A stretch of 64,000 nt of DNA from the NCBI RefSeq assembly GCF_042643165.1, contig NZ_JBHRSH010000001.1, positions 930,001 to 994,000 on the forward strand. The letters run 5' to 3'. This stretch comes from Hyphococcus aureus (GTDB lineage Bacteria > Pseudomonadota > Alphaproteobacteria > Caulobacterales > Parvularculaceae). Both the position numbers and the translations under genes were made by a program. The notes beneath the pieces were generated by a model. It ran no database searches. It was given only the letters and a program-made list of their open reading frames with translations, and was not told the origin of the DNA. Below are positions 34,477 to 43,019 of the stretch, in pieces (the first letter of the stretch is position 1; each line of letters opens with the position of its first letter).

Positions 34477-35952
34477 CTAGCGGAAAAACGGCTCATCAAA
34501 ACTTCTCAGCTTGCGCGAATGAAGCGTGCCGCCGCGCGCTTCCTGGCGCAGGATATCAATCGCGCGAAGGCCGATATCGAGATGCTGGCTGATGCGCTCC
34601 TGATAAAACGCATCGGCCATGCCCGGCAGCTTCACTTCGCCATGAAGCGGGCGATCGGAAACGCATAGCAGCGTTCCGTACGGGACGCGGTAACGATAGC
34701 CATTGGCCGCAATCGTCGCCGATTCCATATCTATAGCGATGGCCCGCGCCTGATTGAGGCGCACGGCGTTGCGCTCAAAACGAAGCTCCCAGTTGCGGTC
34801 GCCCGTGGTGACAACCGTGCCGGTGCGCAAATGTTCTTTCAGTTCGCGCTTTTCAACTTTCGACACTTCCTGCACGGCCTGCGTCATCGCAAGCTGCACT
34901 TCGGCAAGCGTCGGCAGCGGCACCGACGGCGGCAACACATCGTCGAGCACATTGTCTTCGCGGAGATAAGCGTGGGCGAGCACATAGTCGCCAAGCCGCT
35001 GCGACCGGCGCAGACCGCCGCAGTGACCGATCATCAGCCACACATGAGGCCTCAGCACCGCAAGATGGTCGGTGATCGTTTTCGCATTGGACGGGCCGAC
35101 GCCGATATTCACCAGCGTCACGCCGTCATGGCCCTTCTGGGCCAAATGATAGGCCGGCATTTGCGGCAGCCGCGCCGTGGGCGGCGCGCTCGGCTCCTTG
35201 CCTTTCATGGTGACGCGGTCGCCGGGCTCGATCAGCGCTTCGGCGCGGCCCGCCTCAACTTCCGCTTTGGCGAATTCAACGAATTCATCAACATAACGCT
35301 GATAATTCGTGAACAGAATATAATTCTGAAAATGCTCCGGCTTCGTCGCGGTGTAATGCTGAATGCGGTGAAGCGAATAATCGATACGCTCCGCCGTAAA
35401 TAACGACAAGGGCATGGCGCCGTGACGTTTCAGAATGAAATGACCGTCGACAATATCGTCATTAGTGGAGACGAGATTGGGCGTATGGAAATGATATTGA
35501 AGATGGTTGCGCTTTTCCGCCGTAAGGTTCGCCGTCGCCTTCTCAAGCGCGAAGGTGAGCGGGATGGGCGTGAAAGAGCGGCCCACATAAACTTTCGCCG
35601 AAAACCGGTCCATGATCCGCGCAAGCTGTTCTTCGAAATAATTCGAGAACAGCGATGGCTGCGTGACTGTGGCGCCATGCACGCTTACTGAGGCGATCTG
35701 GCCGAGAGCAAGCTTGGAGGTCTGCGGCGCGGCCTCCGCCGGCACCACGGCGCACAGATAGGGATAAACAGCCCCGCCCTCGCCATGATTAACATCATCG
35801 ACCGCCTCGCCGGCGAGATACCGGTCGAACCGCGCTCGGATCTGCGCATGAGCTTCCTCATATAGCGCCTCGAGCCGCGCCGTCGCCTCTTTCGGGCTGG
35901 CGCAGGCGACGAGATCGCTGGCGGGGACATCAAAATCCAGCATTTCCGCCAT
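34477..35952 (-). CDS. amn: AMP nucleosidase
   Basis: A 491-aa cytoplasmic enzyme that cleaves AMP to adenine and ribose-5-phosphate. The N-terminal AMN domain (residues 1-180) is followed by a nucleoside-phosphorylase-like domain with VTLVNIGVGPSNAKTITDHL, LMIGHCGGLRRSQRLGDYVL, AIAIDMESATIAANGYRY (ribose-binding Met-Glu) and LLCVSDRPLHGEVKLPG. Length is standard for bacterial Amn. It stands alone, convergent with the glutaminyl cyclase gene. Confidence 0.95.
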   Translation of the reverse strand: MAEMLDFDVPASDLVACASPKEATARLEALYEEAHAQIRARFDRYLAGEAVDDVNHGEGGAVYPYLCAVVPAEAAPQTSKLALGQIASVSVHGATVTQPSLFSNYFEEQLARIMDRFSAKVYVGRSFTPIPLTFALEKATANLTAEKRNHLQYHFHTPNLVSTNDDIVDGHFILKRHGAMPLSLFTAERIDYSLHRIQHYTATKPEHFQNYILFTNYQRYVDEFVEFAKAEVEAGRAEALIEPGDRVTMKGKEPSAPPTARLPQMPAYHLAQKGHDGVTLVNIGVGPSNAKTITDHLAVLRPHVWLMIGHCGGLRRSQRLGDYVLAHAYLREDNVLDDVLPPSVPLPTLAEVQLAMTQAVQEVSKVEKRELKEHLRTGTVVTTGDRNWELRFERNAVRLNQARAIAIDMESATIAANGYRYRVPYGTLLCVSDRPLHGEVKLPGMADAFYQERISQHLDIGLRAIDILRQEARGGTLHSRKLRSFDEPFFR

Positions 35953-36033
35953 GCTTGCCTCCTGAAAATCAAAAAAAGTCCCGCTCTTTACACCGCCGCG
36001 CCGTCAGAAGCCAGCGCACTGGACATCAAAGGA

Positions 36034-36873
36034 TCAGGAGCGTCGAAGTCGCTCAATGACGCGGGACGCCAGCACGGCGGCGCGATCGCGCAGCGGGGCG
36101 TCGCCCGGACGCGGCGGCGCAACACCCCTCGCCCGCAGCCAGCCATTCGCCCGGCGCAAATGCGCCTCAGCGTCAGACGCCTCGGAGCGCCAGGTGATGG
36201 AAAGCGACACAGAAACATCCGGCCCGACCTTCACCCAATGCGGCGCCTTCACCGGCACATAAAGCGCATCGCCGGGCGCCAGCTCGATCTTGTCGCCTTT
36301 GCCTTCATACTCATCTTGGTAAGGAAGGTTTCTGTGTCCGCCCGGCTTATGAAACACCTCATGGGCCTCATCGCCGAGGAAACTATCTGCATCGCTTGGA
36401 AAAATCGTGAAGACTTTCGTTCCGCGCACCTGCATGAGGATGTTGTGTTCCGGGTCCATATGAAACGGTGTCACCGACCCAGGAGAAGAGACAAAAATAA
36501 AACCCTCGCGCATATGCATCTTGCCGGTTGCAGCCCGCGCCGCCGGAGCCACATCGGCAAGACAGCTTTCAAGAAGCGCCGCATAGTCCGTGTCCTGTTC
36601 GATGTTTTTCAGAACGATCCAGGACTTGTTTTCCGCGATCCGGCAGACCGTTTCTTCCGCCGACAGCCCGTTCATGGGCGTTTCCGCAGGGTTTTGACCA
36701 ATGGGAAGCTCGCCGGAATTATATTCAACGGACGCTTCCGGCAGCGTCTGGGCGAGCGCGACCAGCCGGTCCATGGCGAATAGAGGATGGTCCGTCAGAT
36801 GGTGGCGCAACCGCGCCGCCGCAGCCGGATAGCGCGCCGAAAACACAGAAAGACATGCGGGATCGAACGCCAT
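36034..36873 (-). CDS. Cupin_8 / JmjC-like iron-dependent oxygenase family protein
   Basis: Start at ATG 36873 (MAFDPACLSVFSARYP), with AGGAG upstream. The 279-aa protein has a double-stranded beta-helix with SPGSVTPFHMDPEHNILMQ (HxD facial-triad pair near residue 150), a VRGTKVFTIFPSDAD strand, and a later His in APHWVKVGPDVSVSL. This fits the cupin_8/JmjC Fe(II)/2-oxoglutarate oxygenase group, but substrate and activity are unknown. It begins four bases after the stop of the FemAB-like acyltransferase gene, so the two probably act together. Confidence 0.8.
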   Translation of the reverse strand: MAFDPACLSVFSARYPAAAARLRHHLTDHPLFAMDRLVALAQTLPEASVEYNSGELPIGQNPAETPMNGLSAEETVCRIAENKSWIVLKNIEQDTDYAALLESCLADVAPAARAATGKMHMREGFIFVSSPGSVTPFHMDPEHNILMQVRGTKVFTIFPSDADSFLGDEAHEVFHKPGGHRNLPYQDEYEGKGDKIELAPGDALYVPVKAPHWVKVGPDVSVSLSITWRSEASDAEAHLRRANGWLRARGVAPPRPGDAPLRDRAAVLASRVIERLRRS

Positions 36874-36877
36874 CGCC

Positions 36878-38020
36878 CTACTCCTTCGGAAACCGGTCGC
36901 GCGCTTGTTCAAGCGCTTTCGCCAGCGCTAACCCCGCTTTCGATACGAGCCCACGGCCGCTGACATTCAGCCCGGTGATCACGCGGCGCGCCCGCCACAG
37001 GCCGTTAATCATAGAATGATCCGGCGCGGCGCAACTGTCAGCAAAGCGGAATTCAGCACGACCCAATAGTGAGCGCATCGCCTCAATCTCGATCATCACG
37101 CCCGGAGAAAACCGGTCGAAATCGGGATCGTGGCATATCTTGAGCGAATATCCGGCTCCGTTGATGACGAGCGTCGCCAGCATCGCAATGGGCCGCCAGT
37201 CAAGGTCGATGCGCATCAGGTGAAGCTCGCCCGCATCATGAGCGCGTTTCAATGTTTGACGGAACCAGTCGGCGTCGTGATCGCTCGATTTCAGGGAGGT
37301 GCCTTTCTTGCCCTTCCAGCCTTTGTCTTCGAGAAGCAGAAATTCCTCCGCCCATGCGGCGACATCATCCGTAGGCGTTGCTTCTCGTACGGCAATCTCG
37401 CCCAATTCGTTGAGGCGGTTGCGCAACCGTTGCAATTCCTTGCGTTTCTTTTTGCGCACATGGACCGCCAGCGTCGCCTCCGCACTCGCCCCGCCCTGCA
37501 ATGCCGCGCGCGCAATGGCGCCAGCCTCATAGGCCATGCGCTTGTCCAACCCGGCAGTCGTTGCGGCCGCGGCATAGACCGGCCCATCCCGCTCGATACG
37601 CCCAAGCCGGACAAAACTGCGGCCCTCATCGCTTTCACATAATAGCGCAAACAGCTCCTTAAGCGCGGTCTCTTCAAATCCGCGCGCGATCAGCGGCGCG
37701 CCATAATAGCAATGAGGATGTGTCCAGGTCGCCCAGTAACGATAGGGAAGCTTGGCGTAGAACAGCCGTTGCTCGACGGGCCACAGGCCGATCAGCCGCT
37801 CGCCGAACCAGACACAGGCGAGGCGCGTTTTCTCATCGCCATAGGCCTTGAGCGCGGGGAACAGCGCCGCCGGGGCAAAAAAGGGATTGTCTTCAATCAG
37901 TCCTTCACACAGGGCCGGCATGGCGGCCTCGAGCGCCGCCGCCTCACCGCACGAGATCAGCGCCGCGCGAACTTTGTCGCCGCTGGCCCCGCCTTCGATG
38001 ATGTCCCCCTGCGCAGTCAC
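36878..38020 (-). CDS. BioF2/FemAB-like (CelD) GNAT acyltransferase
   Basis: A 380-aa protein with the Acetyltransf_6 (FemAB/CelD/BcsL) layout. The N-terminal GNAT-like half has ENPFFAPAALFPAL-type text and the linker AVHVRKKKRKELQRLRNR. The C-terminal GNAT half has LLLEDKGWKGKKGTSLKSS, DWFRQTLKRAHDAGELHLM and FSPGVMIEIEAMRSLL. Such proteins acylate sugars, peptidoglycan stems or small molecules. No polysaccharide genes are nearby. It is operonic with the cupin_8 gene, separated by four bases. Confidence 0.82.
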   Translation of the reverse strand: MTAQGDIIEGGASGDKVRAALISCGEAAALEAAMPALCEGLIEDNPFFAPAALFPALKAYGDEKTRLACVWFGERLIGLWPVEQRLFYAKLPYRYWATWTHPHCYYGAPLIARGFEETALKELFALLCESDEGRSFVRLGRIERDGPVYAAAATTAGLDKRMAYEAGAIARAALQGGASAEATLAVHVRKKKRKELQRLRNRLNELGEIAVREATPTDDVAAWAEEFLLLEDKGWKGKKGTSLKSSDHDADWFRQTLKRAHDAGELHLMRIDLDWRPIAMLATLVINGAGYSLKICHDPDFDRFSPGVMIEIEAMRSLLGRAEFRFADSCAAPDHSMINGLWRARRVITGLNVSGRGLVSKAGLALAKALEQARDRFPKE

Positions 38021-38134
38021 CGGCGCTTTGTCTCCGAACCTGTTTTCTTACGGCACATAAAGGCGCGGTTTTACGCCCGCCTGTCCCGAATTCTTGCACA
38101 GCTCTTGCCGGTTCGCGCCTCTCGCGGCTGCGGC

Positions 38135-38344
38135 TTAAAGCGCGCGCACTTCATCATCGGAAAGACTGCGCGCCTCATCCGTCAGCATGATCGGCACCCC
38201 GTCACGCACCGGATAGGCGAGCCGCGCTTTTTTGCTCAAAAGCTCGCCGCGCTCGCGGTCATAAACCAGGGGCCCGCGGGTCTGGGGGCAGACAAGAATT
38301 TCCAAAAGCCGCTTGTCGAGCTCCGGCGGCACCATTTCCGTCAT
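38135..38344 (-). CDS. Trm112-like small zinc-ribbon protein (UPF0434 type)
   Basis: A 69-aa protein: LDKRLLEILVCPQTRGPLVYDRE, then LAYPVRDGVPIMLTDEAR. This is the YcaR/UPF0434 pattern related to Trm112, which activates methyltransferases in eukaryotes; the bacterial role is unclear. Only one Cys remains at the ribbon, so zinc binding is doubtful. It lies 30 bases downstream of the Lon-N gene in the same direction. Confidence 0.88.
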   Translation of the reverse strand: MTEMVPPELDKRLLEILVCPQTRGPLVYDRERGELLSKKARLAYPVRDGVPIMLTDEARSLSDDEVRAL

Positions 38345-38374
38345 GATCGCATGTCTCCTGTTTGCGCAAACGCC

Positions 38375-39034
38375 CTATTGCAGGGGCGCGCCGTCATCAT
38401 CGCCGCCGCCCGCCAACGCCATCAGCGCGGTGAGGCATTCAGCCTGGTCCGCAAGAGTTTTGGCTTCGAGCAGCGCCTGTTTTTCATTGGGCTGGAACGG
38501 ACACCCCATGGCGAGCGACACCACCAACGCCTCGATCGGCGCTGCGGCGGCCTTCTCCCATTCGACTTCCAATTGCTCCGTATCGAGATAATCGCGAAGC
38601 GCGGCGAGAAGCGCATCACGGTCGACCGCATCGGCGGTGATGTCGGTTTCATCATCGGCGCCGAAAGCCGACCAGTCCGGGCGCACCCTGCGGTAGGGCG
38701 CATCACCGGCCAGTTCTTCGGCCAGACGGAACCGGTGGGTGCCGGTGAGATTGAGCAGATAACGACCGTCAGCTGTTTCCGCGAAAGAAGTGATGCGACC
38801 GGCGCAACCCGCATCGTAAAGCGCCGGGTTTTCAGGGTTGGTCTCGTCGCGCGGCTGGACCATGCCGATCAGCCGGTCGCCCGCGAGCGCTGCATCCACC
38901 ATGGCGAGATAACGCGGCTCGAAAATATTCAGCGGCAATTGTCCGCCGGGGAGCAGCAAGGCGCCAGCAAGCGGAAACAAGGGTAATGTTTCCGGCTTCG
39001 CTTTCAGTCTCGCGGGACCTTTCGTCCCCTTCAT
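38375..39034 (-). CDS. LON substrate-binding (N-terminal) domain protein
   Basis: A 219-aa protein with the stand-alone Lon N-domain: LPLFPLAGALLLPGGQLPLNIFEPRYL at the start, GMVQPRDE, GCAGRITSFAETADGRYLLNLTG and YRRVRPDW. It lacks ATPase and protease domains. Such proteins accompany thioredoxin-TPR and YcaR genes in many Alphaproteobacteria, as here, in an apparent operon. Biochemical role not established. Confidence 0.9.
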   Translation of the reverse strand: MKGTKGPARLKAKPETLPLFPLAGALLLPGGQLPLNIFEPRYLAMVDAALAGDRLIGMVQPRDETNPENPALYDAGCAGRITSFAETADGRYLLNLTGTHRFRLAEELAGDAPYRRVRPDWSAFGADDETDITADAVDRDALLAALRDYLDTEQLEVEWEKAAAAPIEALVVSLAMGCPFQPNEKQALLEAKTLADQAECLTALMALAGGGDDDGAPLQ

Positions 39035-39052
39035 GGGCGTTTGCTCCGGGCT

Positions 39053-39982
39053 TTAGGAAAACAGGATCGAGGACAGGCGGCGGCGGCCACGCGCCGTGGC
39101 GGGATGGCCATGGCCCAGCGCCTCGAACACCGTCAGAAGTTTTTCGCGTGCCGCGCCTTCGTTCCAGTCGCGCTCGCGTTCAATGACCGCGAGAAGCGCG
39201 TCAATCGCCGATTCCATGGCGCCGGCGCCGAGAAGCCCATTGGCGAGCGCAAACCGTTTTTCAAGATCGTCCGGCGCCGCGGCCACCGCTTCTTCTAGCG
39301 CCGCAAGATCACCGCCCTTACCACCGCTCTCGGCTAGCGCAAGCGCGGCCTTGACGCTCGCCACCGCTGGGTCGTTTTGCTTGGCTTCCGGGATCATCGC
39401 GAGAGTGTCGCGCGCCTGATCCTTGTCGCCGAGGGCAAGATGACAGCGCGCGAGCCCCGCAAGCGCGGCAATATTTTCCGGGTCCGACTGTGCGGCCTGC
39501 GCATAAAACTGCGCCGCCGTCGTCACGTCGCCAGCCTCAAACGCCGCATCGCCCATAGCGAGATAATCCTGATCGGGGCCGCCCATGGAGCCCGCGGCGC
39601 CGTCCATCTGAGGCAAGCGATCGATAAACGCCTTGATCTCGCTCTCCGGCAAGGCGCCTTGGAAACCGTCGACAGGACGACCCTGGAAAAACGCATAGAC
39701 CGTAGGGATCGACTGGATGCGCATCTGCGATGCAAGCATCTGGTTCTTGTCGATATCAACCTTCACCAGCCGCACCTTGCCGCCCGCCGCCCGGACGGCG
39801 CGTTCAATCATGGGGCCGAGCTGTTTGCACGGGCCGCACCAGTCCGCCCAGAAATCAACGATAACCGGAACTTTCATGGACGCGGCGAGAACATCCGCCT
39901 CAAAGGTCTCAATCGTTGAGTCCTTGATCAGATCTGCATCCGCCTGTCCTTGCGCCGCACCGCCGCCGATGATCTCAGTCAT
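39053..39982 (-). CDS. Thioredoxin-TPR protein (YbbN/CnoX-like)
   Basis: A 309-aa protein. Residues 20-130 are a thioredoxin domain with WADWCGPCKQLGPM. Residues 145-300 are TPR-like helices (AFEAGDVTTAAQFYAQAA, CHLALGDKDQARDTLAMI). Escherichia coli CnoX/YbbN is a chaperedoxin that protects proteins from oxidation and aggregation. This relative keeps both active-site cysteines. First gene of the trx-lon-ycaR operon, with 18 bases to the next gene. Confidence 0.92.
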   Translation of the reverse strand: MTEIIGGGAAQGQADADLIKDSTIETFEADVLAASMKVPVIVDFWADWCGPCKQLGPMIERAVRAAGGKVRLVKVDIDKNQMLASQMRIQSIPTVYAFFQGRPVDGFQGALPESEIKAFIDRLPQMDGAAGSMGGPDQDYLAMGDAAFEAGDVTTAAQFYAQAAQSDPENIAALAGLARCHLALGDKDQARDTLAMIPEAKQNDPAVASVKAALALAESGGKGGDLAALEEAVAAAPDDLEKRFALANGLLGAGAMESAIDALLAVIERERDWNEGAAREKLLTVFEALGHGHPATARGRRRLSSILFS

Positions 39983-40053
39983 GCCTAGTCTCCATACCTT
40001 CCCTCATAAATGAGGGCGCACGCAGCGAAACGCAACCGGCAAGCGGGGCCGTT

Positions 40054-40632
40054 TCAGCCCTCAAACGGAGCTGCGAGGTCAAGAATTTGCGGCGTGAAGC
40101 CGCAGGCTTCCACAAAACGCACAAGATCGGCGGGGCGAATAGCGGTGGAAGCGGTGTTTTCCAGAGGGTGAAACCAGACCGGATCATGGTCAAGAAGCGC
40201 CTTGTCGAGGATCACCGTCGAGAGCGCCCGGGCGCTCTCATTGATCAAAGCAAAGGGGGTAACGGCCCCAGGAATGACCCCCATGGTGGCGGTCATGAGC
40301 TCTGGCTTGCCTAAGGAAAGCCGGCCTTTCGCCCCGAGCCTTTTACCAAGCCCCACGAGATCGACCCTGGTCTCGCTCAGCGCCACCGCAAGATAAAGAA
40401 CGCCTTTCTTGTCCTTGAGAAAAAGGTTCTTTGAATGCCCGCCGGGCATGGACTTCTTGTAGTCGCGCCCCTCTTCCACGGTGAAGATCGCCGGATGCTC
40501 CACGGTCTTGTTGGGGATGTCAGCCTGATCGAAAAAACTGAAGAGCTCCGACCGCGTCTTGGCGTCCGGCCCAGGTTGGGGGCCCGCCGCCGAAGCCCTG
40601 TCTGCGCTGTCGGTCTTCTCCTCAAGGCTCAT
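40054..40632 (-). CDS. Prolyl-tRNA editing protein (ProX/YbaK family)
   Basis: A 192-aa protein with the YbaK/ProX editing fold: HPAIFTVEEG, GGHSKNLFLKDKKGVLYLAV (catalytic Lys region), LGAKGRLSLGKPEL and GVIPGAVTPFALIN. This subgroup (ProXp-ala-like) hydrolyses Ala-tRNAPro. It begins with an unusual 25-residue Asp/Ser/Pro-rich extension; a later start may be correct. Divergent from the tRNA-Gly gene, which is thematically close but not functionally linked. Confidence 0.88.
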   Translation of the reverse strand: MSLEEKTDSADRASAAGPQPGPDAKTRSELFSFFDQADIPNKTVEHPAIFTVEEGRDYKKSMPGGHSKNLFLKDKKGVLYLAVALSETRVDLVGLGKRLGAKGRLSLGKPELMTATMGVIPGAVTPFALINESARALSTVILDKALLDHDPVWFHPLENTASTAIRPADLVRFVEACGFTPQILDLAAPFEG

Positions 40633-40759
40633 CGAAAAGCTCCCAAATCGTTTCTTTCACCGCTGTTTCCACCGCCACAGATTGAGGCTTGCAAAGCGCC
40701 GGGCCCTCGTGCATATAGCGGCCCCGATCGACCATCAAGACGGTCGAATACGTCAGTGA

Positions 40760-40834
40760 GCGGGCGTAGCTCAGGGGTAGAGCGAAACCTTGCCAAGGTT
40801 TAGGTCGTGCGTTCGAATCGCATCGCCCGCTCCA
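40760..40834 (+). tRNA. tRNA-Gly (anticodon GCC)
   Basis: The acceptor stem GCGGGCG pairs with CGCCCGC, with a T discriminator and an encoded CCA (40832-40834). The D arm is GCTCAGGGGTAGAGC. The anticodon arm is AAACC-TTGCCAA-GGTTT with GCC. The T loop is TTCGAAT within GTGCG/CGCAT. All arms fold, and it reads GGC and GGU glycine codons. Confidence 0.98.
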
Positions 40835-40900
40835 ATTTTCGCAATAAAATCAATTCCTTGGATGAAGGTCGCGGCTTCGCGGCCAATCTTCGGCGTCGCC

Positions 40901-41383
40901 TCACCCGGTCGGCTCGCCAATCGCGCCGACATCGAGAACCGGCGCGGCGTCAAGCTCCTCGGCGTCAAGCAGCGCCACCGCCCGCTCCAGGCCCGCGACC
41001 AGAAAAGACTGCTCCCAGTCTTCCAGCCTTTCAAAACCGCGCTCAAAGCGCTGCTGTAAAATACTCGGCGCGTTTTCGAGAATGGCCGCGCCCTGTTCCG
41101 TCAACATCACTGTGACTCGCCGTTTGTCGGTTGCATCCGGCGTGCGTTGTAAAAGCCCGCGGCTTTCCAGCTTGTCGATCAGCGCAGTTACTGTTGCATG
41201 AGAAAGCGAAATGTCTTTTGCAAGCGCGCTCGGCGCCGCGCCGCCGGATTTGGCGATCATCTCCATCAGGATGAGTTGCGACGGCGTCAGGCCGCACTGT
41301 TTTGCAAGCGCGCGCGAGCTGATCTCTGTCGCGCGCAAAATCTGCCGCAGGGCGATAAGAGCGTGATCGATCCGGCTGGTCAT
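40901..41383 (-). CDS. MarR family transcriptional regulator
   Basis: A 160-aa winged-helix regulator: LTPSQLILMEMIAKSGGAAPSALA, the recognition helix region SHATVTALIDKLESRGLLQR, and the wing DATDKRRVTVMLTEQG. GGGGGAG precedes the ATG. It lies 37 bases downstream of a BCCT transporter gene in the same direction. MarR-type EctR regulators control osmolyte uptake and synthesis in some halotolerant bacteria, so control of the transporter is a reasonable inference. Confidence 0.92.
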   Translation of the reverse strand: MTSRIDHALIALRQILRATEISSRALAKQCGLTPSQLILMEMIAKSGGAAPSALAKDISLSHATVTALIDKLESRGLLQRTPDATDKRRVTVMLTEQGAAILENAPSILQQRFERGFERLEDWEQSFLVAGLERAVALLDAEELDAAPVLDVGAIGEPTG

Positions 41384-41420
41384 AAGTCAGGTGGCTCCCC
41401 CTGCAAGGCTGGCTCTTTTC

Positions 41421-43019
41421 CTAACCAGTCAGTTCTTCCCTTAAGCCGCGCAAAAGACTCACGCAACACGCCAGCAACACCACCGTAAAGGGCAGGCCCG
41501 CAGTGATCGCCCCGGCCTGTAACGAAGAAAGCGCCGCAGAGCCGCCGCCAACGAGCAGAACGATGGCGATCAGCCCCTCCATGGTCGCCCAAAAGATGCG
41601 TTGCGGCACCGGCGCATGAAGTTTGCCGCCCGCCGTGATGCTATCGATGACAAGAGAGCCTGAGTCCGACGACGTGACGAAAAACACGATCAACAAAACA
41701 ATCGCGACAAAAGAAGAGATCTGGTGGAACGGCAAATTCTCAAGCATCTGAAACAAGACAAGTGACACTTCCGTAATCCCAGCCGGCAACACGCCGACGC
41801 CGTCCTTGACCTGATCGATCGCGGTCATGCCGAACGCCGTGAACCAGACAATGGCGACCATCACCGGCACGCCCATCACCGCAATCAGGAATTCGCGAAT
41901 TGTTCGTCCGCGCGACACCCGCGCGATGAACATGCCCACAAAAGGCGACCAGGAAATCCACCACGCCCAGTAAAAGATTGTCCAGCCATGAAACCATTCG
42001 GTGTCGTCGCGGCCGATCCAGTTACTGAGGCGGAAACTGTCCATCGCATAGGCGACGGCGTTGAGGCCGAAGCCTTTGAAGATGGCCAGTGTCGGGCCGG
42101 CGACAATCACAAAGAGCAGCAAGAGGATAGCAATCACGATGTTGATGTTGCTGAGCAGCTTCACGCCGCCATCAAGCCCGCGCACCACAGAAAAAATCGC
42201 CATGGAAGTAATGCCGGCGATCAGGACGATTTGCGTGCCAAGCCCGTTGTCAACGCCAAAGAGAAAATGAAGGCCGCTCGCCGCCTGTTTGGCGCCGAGA
42301 CCGAGCGATGTCGCGAGACCGAAGATCGTGGCGACAACAGCCAGGAGATCGATCAAATGCCCCGGCCAGCCCCAGACCCGTTCACCCAGAAGCGGGTAAA
42401 AAGCGGAACGGATAGTGAGCGGCAGACCTTTGTTGAAAGTGAAAAAGGCGAGCGACAATCCCATCACCGCATAGACGGCCCAGGGCGTGACGCCCCAATG
42501 AAAAATCGTTGCGCTGAAAGCGAGCCGTTCCGCCTCGGGCGTGCGCGCCGCGACGTCAAGCGGCGTGCCGAACCAGTCCGTGTAATAGGCCGTCGGCTCC
42601 GCCGCGCCGTAAAACACCAGTCCGATGCCAACGCCAGCAGAAAACAGCATGGAGAGCCAGGACAAGACGCCGAAATCAGGTTTGGCGTCAGGCCCGCCCA
42701 ACCGGATATCGCCGAAGCGCGATATGCCGATAAACAGGCAAAAAAGAAAAATGACATTAGTCGCGAGGACAAAGAACCAGTCGAAATGCTGAAGCGTCCA
42801 GTCACGCGCATGGGTCAAAACCCCGCCGGCGCTGTCGGGGAAAAGCAGCACCGACCCGGCGAAACTTAAAATCAACGCGGCGCTGGCGAAAAAGACCGGG
42901 TTATGAATATCAAGTCCCAACACCTCGATATTGTCCTGTCCCGTGGTGTAGTCCGTTTCATAAACGGACTCTTCGGGCGCCAGCTCTTCAGGCAATAATT
43001 CTTCATGCTCATTCGTCAC
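41421..43019 (-). CDS. BCCT family osmolyte transporter
   Basis: A 532-aa, 12-helix secondary transporter of the betaine/carnitine/choline family. The hallmark FYWAWWISWSPFVGMFIARVSRG is present in helix 8, and GVGIGLVFYGAAEPTAYY in helix 3 contains the glycine-rich stretch. It imports a quaternary ammonium or similar compatible solute, driven by Na+ or H+. The N-terminal 35 residues are strongly acidic. The ATG overlaps the stop of the TPR-sulfotransferase gene by four bases. Confidence 0.94.
   Translation of the reverse strand: MTNEHEELLPEELAPEESVYETDYTTGQDNIEVLGLDIHNPVFFASAALILSFAGSVLLFPDSAGGVLTHARDWTLQHFDWFFVLATNVIFLFCLFIGISRFGDIRLGGPDAKPDFGVLSWLSMLFSAGVGIGLVFYGAAEPTAYYTDWFGTPLDVAARTPEAERLAFSATIFHWGVTPWAVYAVMGLSLAFFTFNKGLPLTIRSAFYPLLGERVWGWPGHLIDLLAVVATIFGLATSLGLGAKQAASGLHFLFGVDNGLGTQIVLIAGITSMAIFSVVRGLDGGVKLLSNINIVIAILLLLFVIVAGPTLAIFKGFGLNAVAYAMDSFRLSNWIGRDDTEWFHGWTIFYWAWWISWSPFVGMFIARVSRGRTIREFLIAVMGVPVMVAIVWFTAFGMTAIDQVKDGVGVLPAGITEVSLVLFQMLENLPFHQISSFVAIVLLIVFFVTSSDSGSLVIDSITAGGKLHAPVPQRIFWATMEGLIAIVLLVGGGSAALSSLQAGAITAGLPFTVVLLACCVSLLRGLREELTG

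Noticed and set aside
37712..38986. A 424-codon open frame crossing the FemAB-like, Trm112-like and Lon-N genes
   Set aside because: It spans three conserved leftward genes on the other strand and has no domain.
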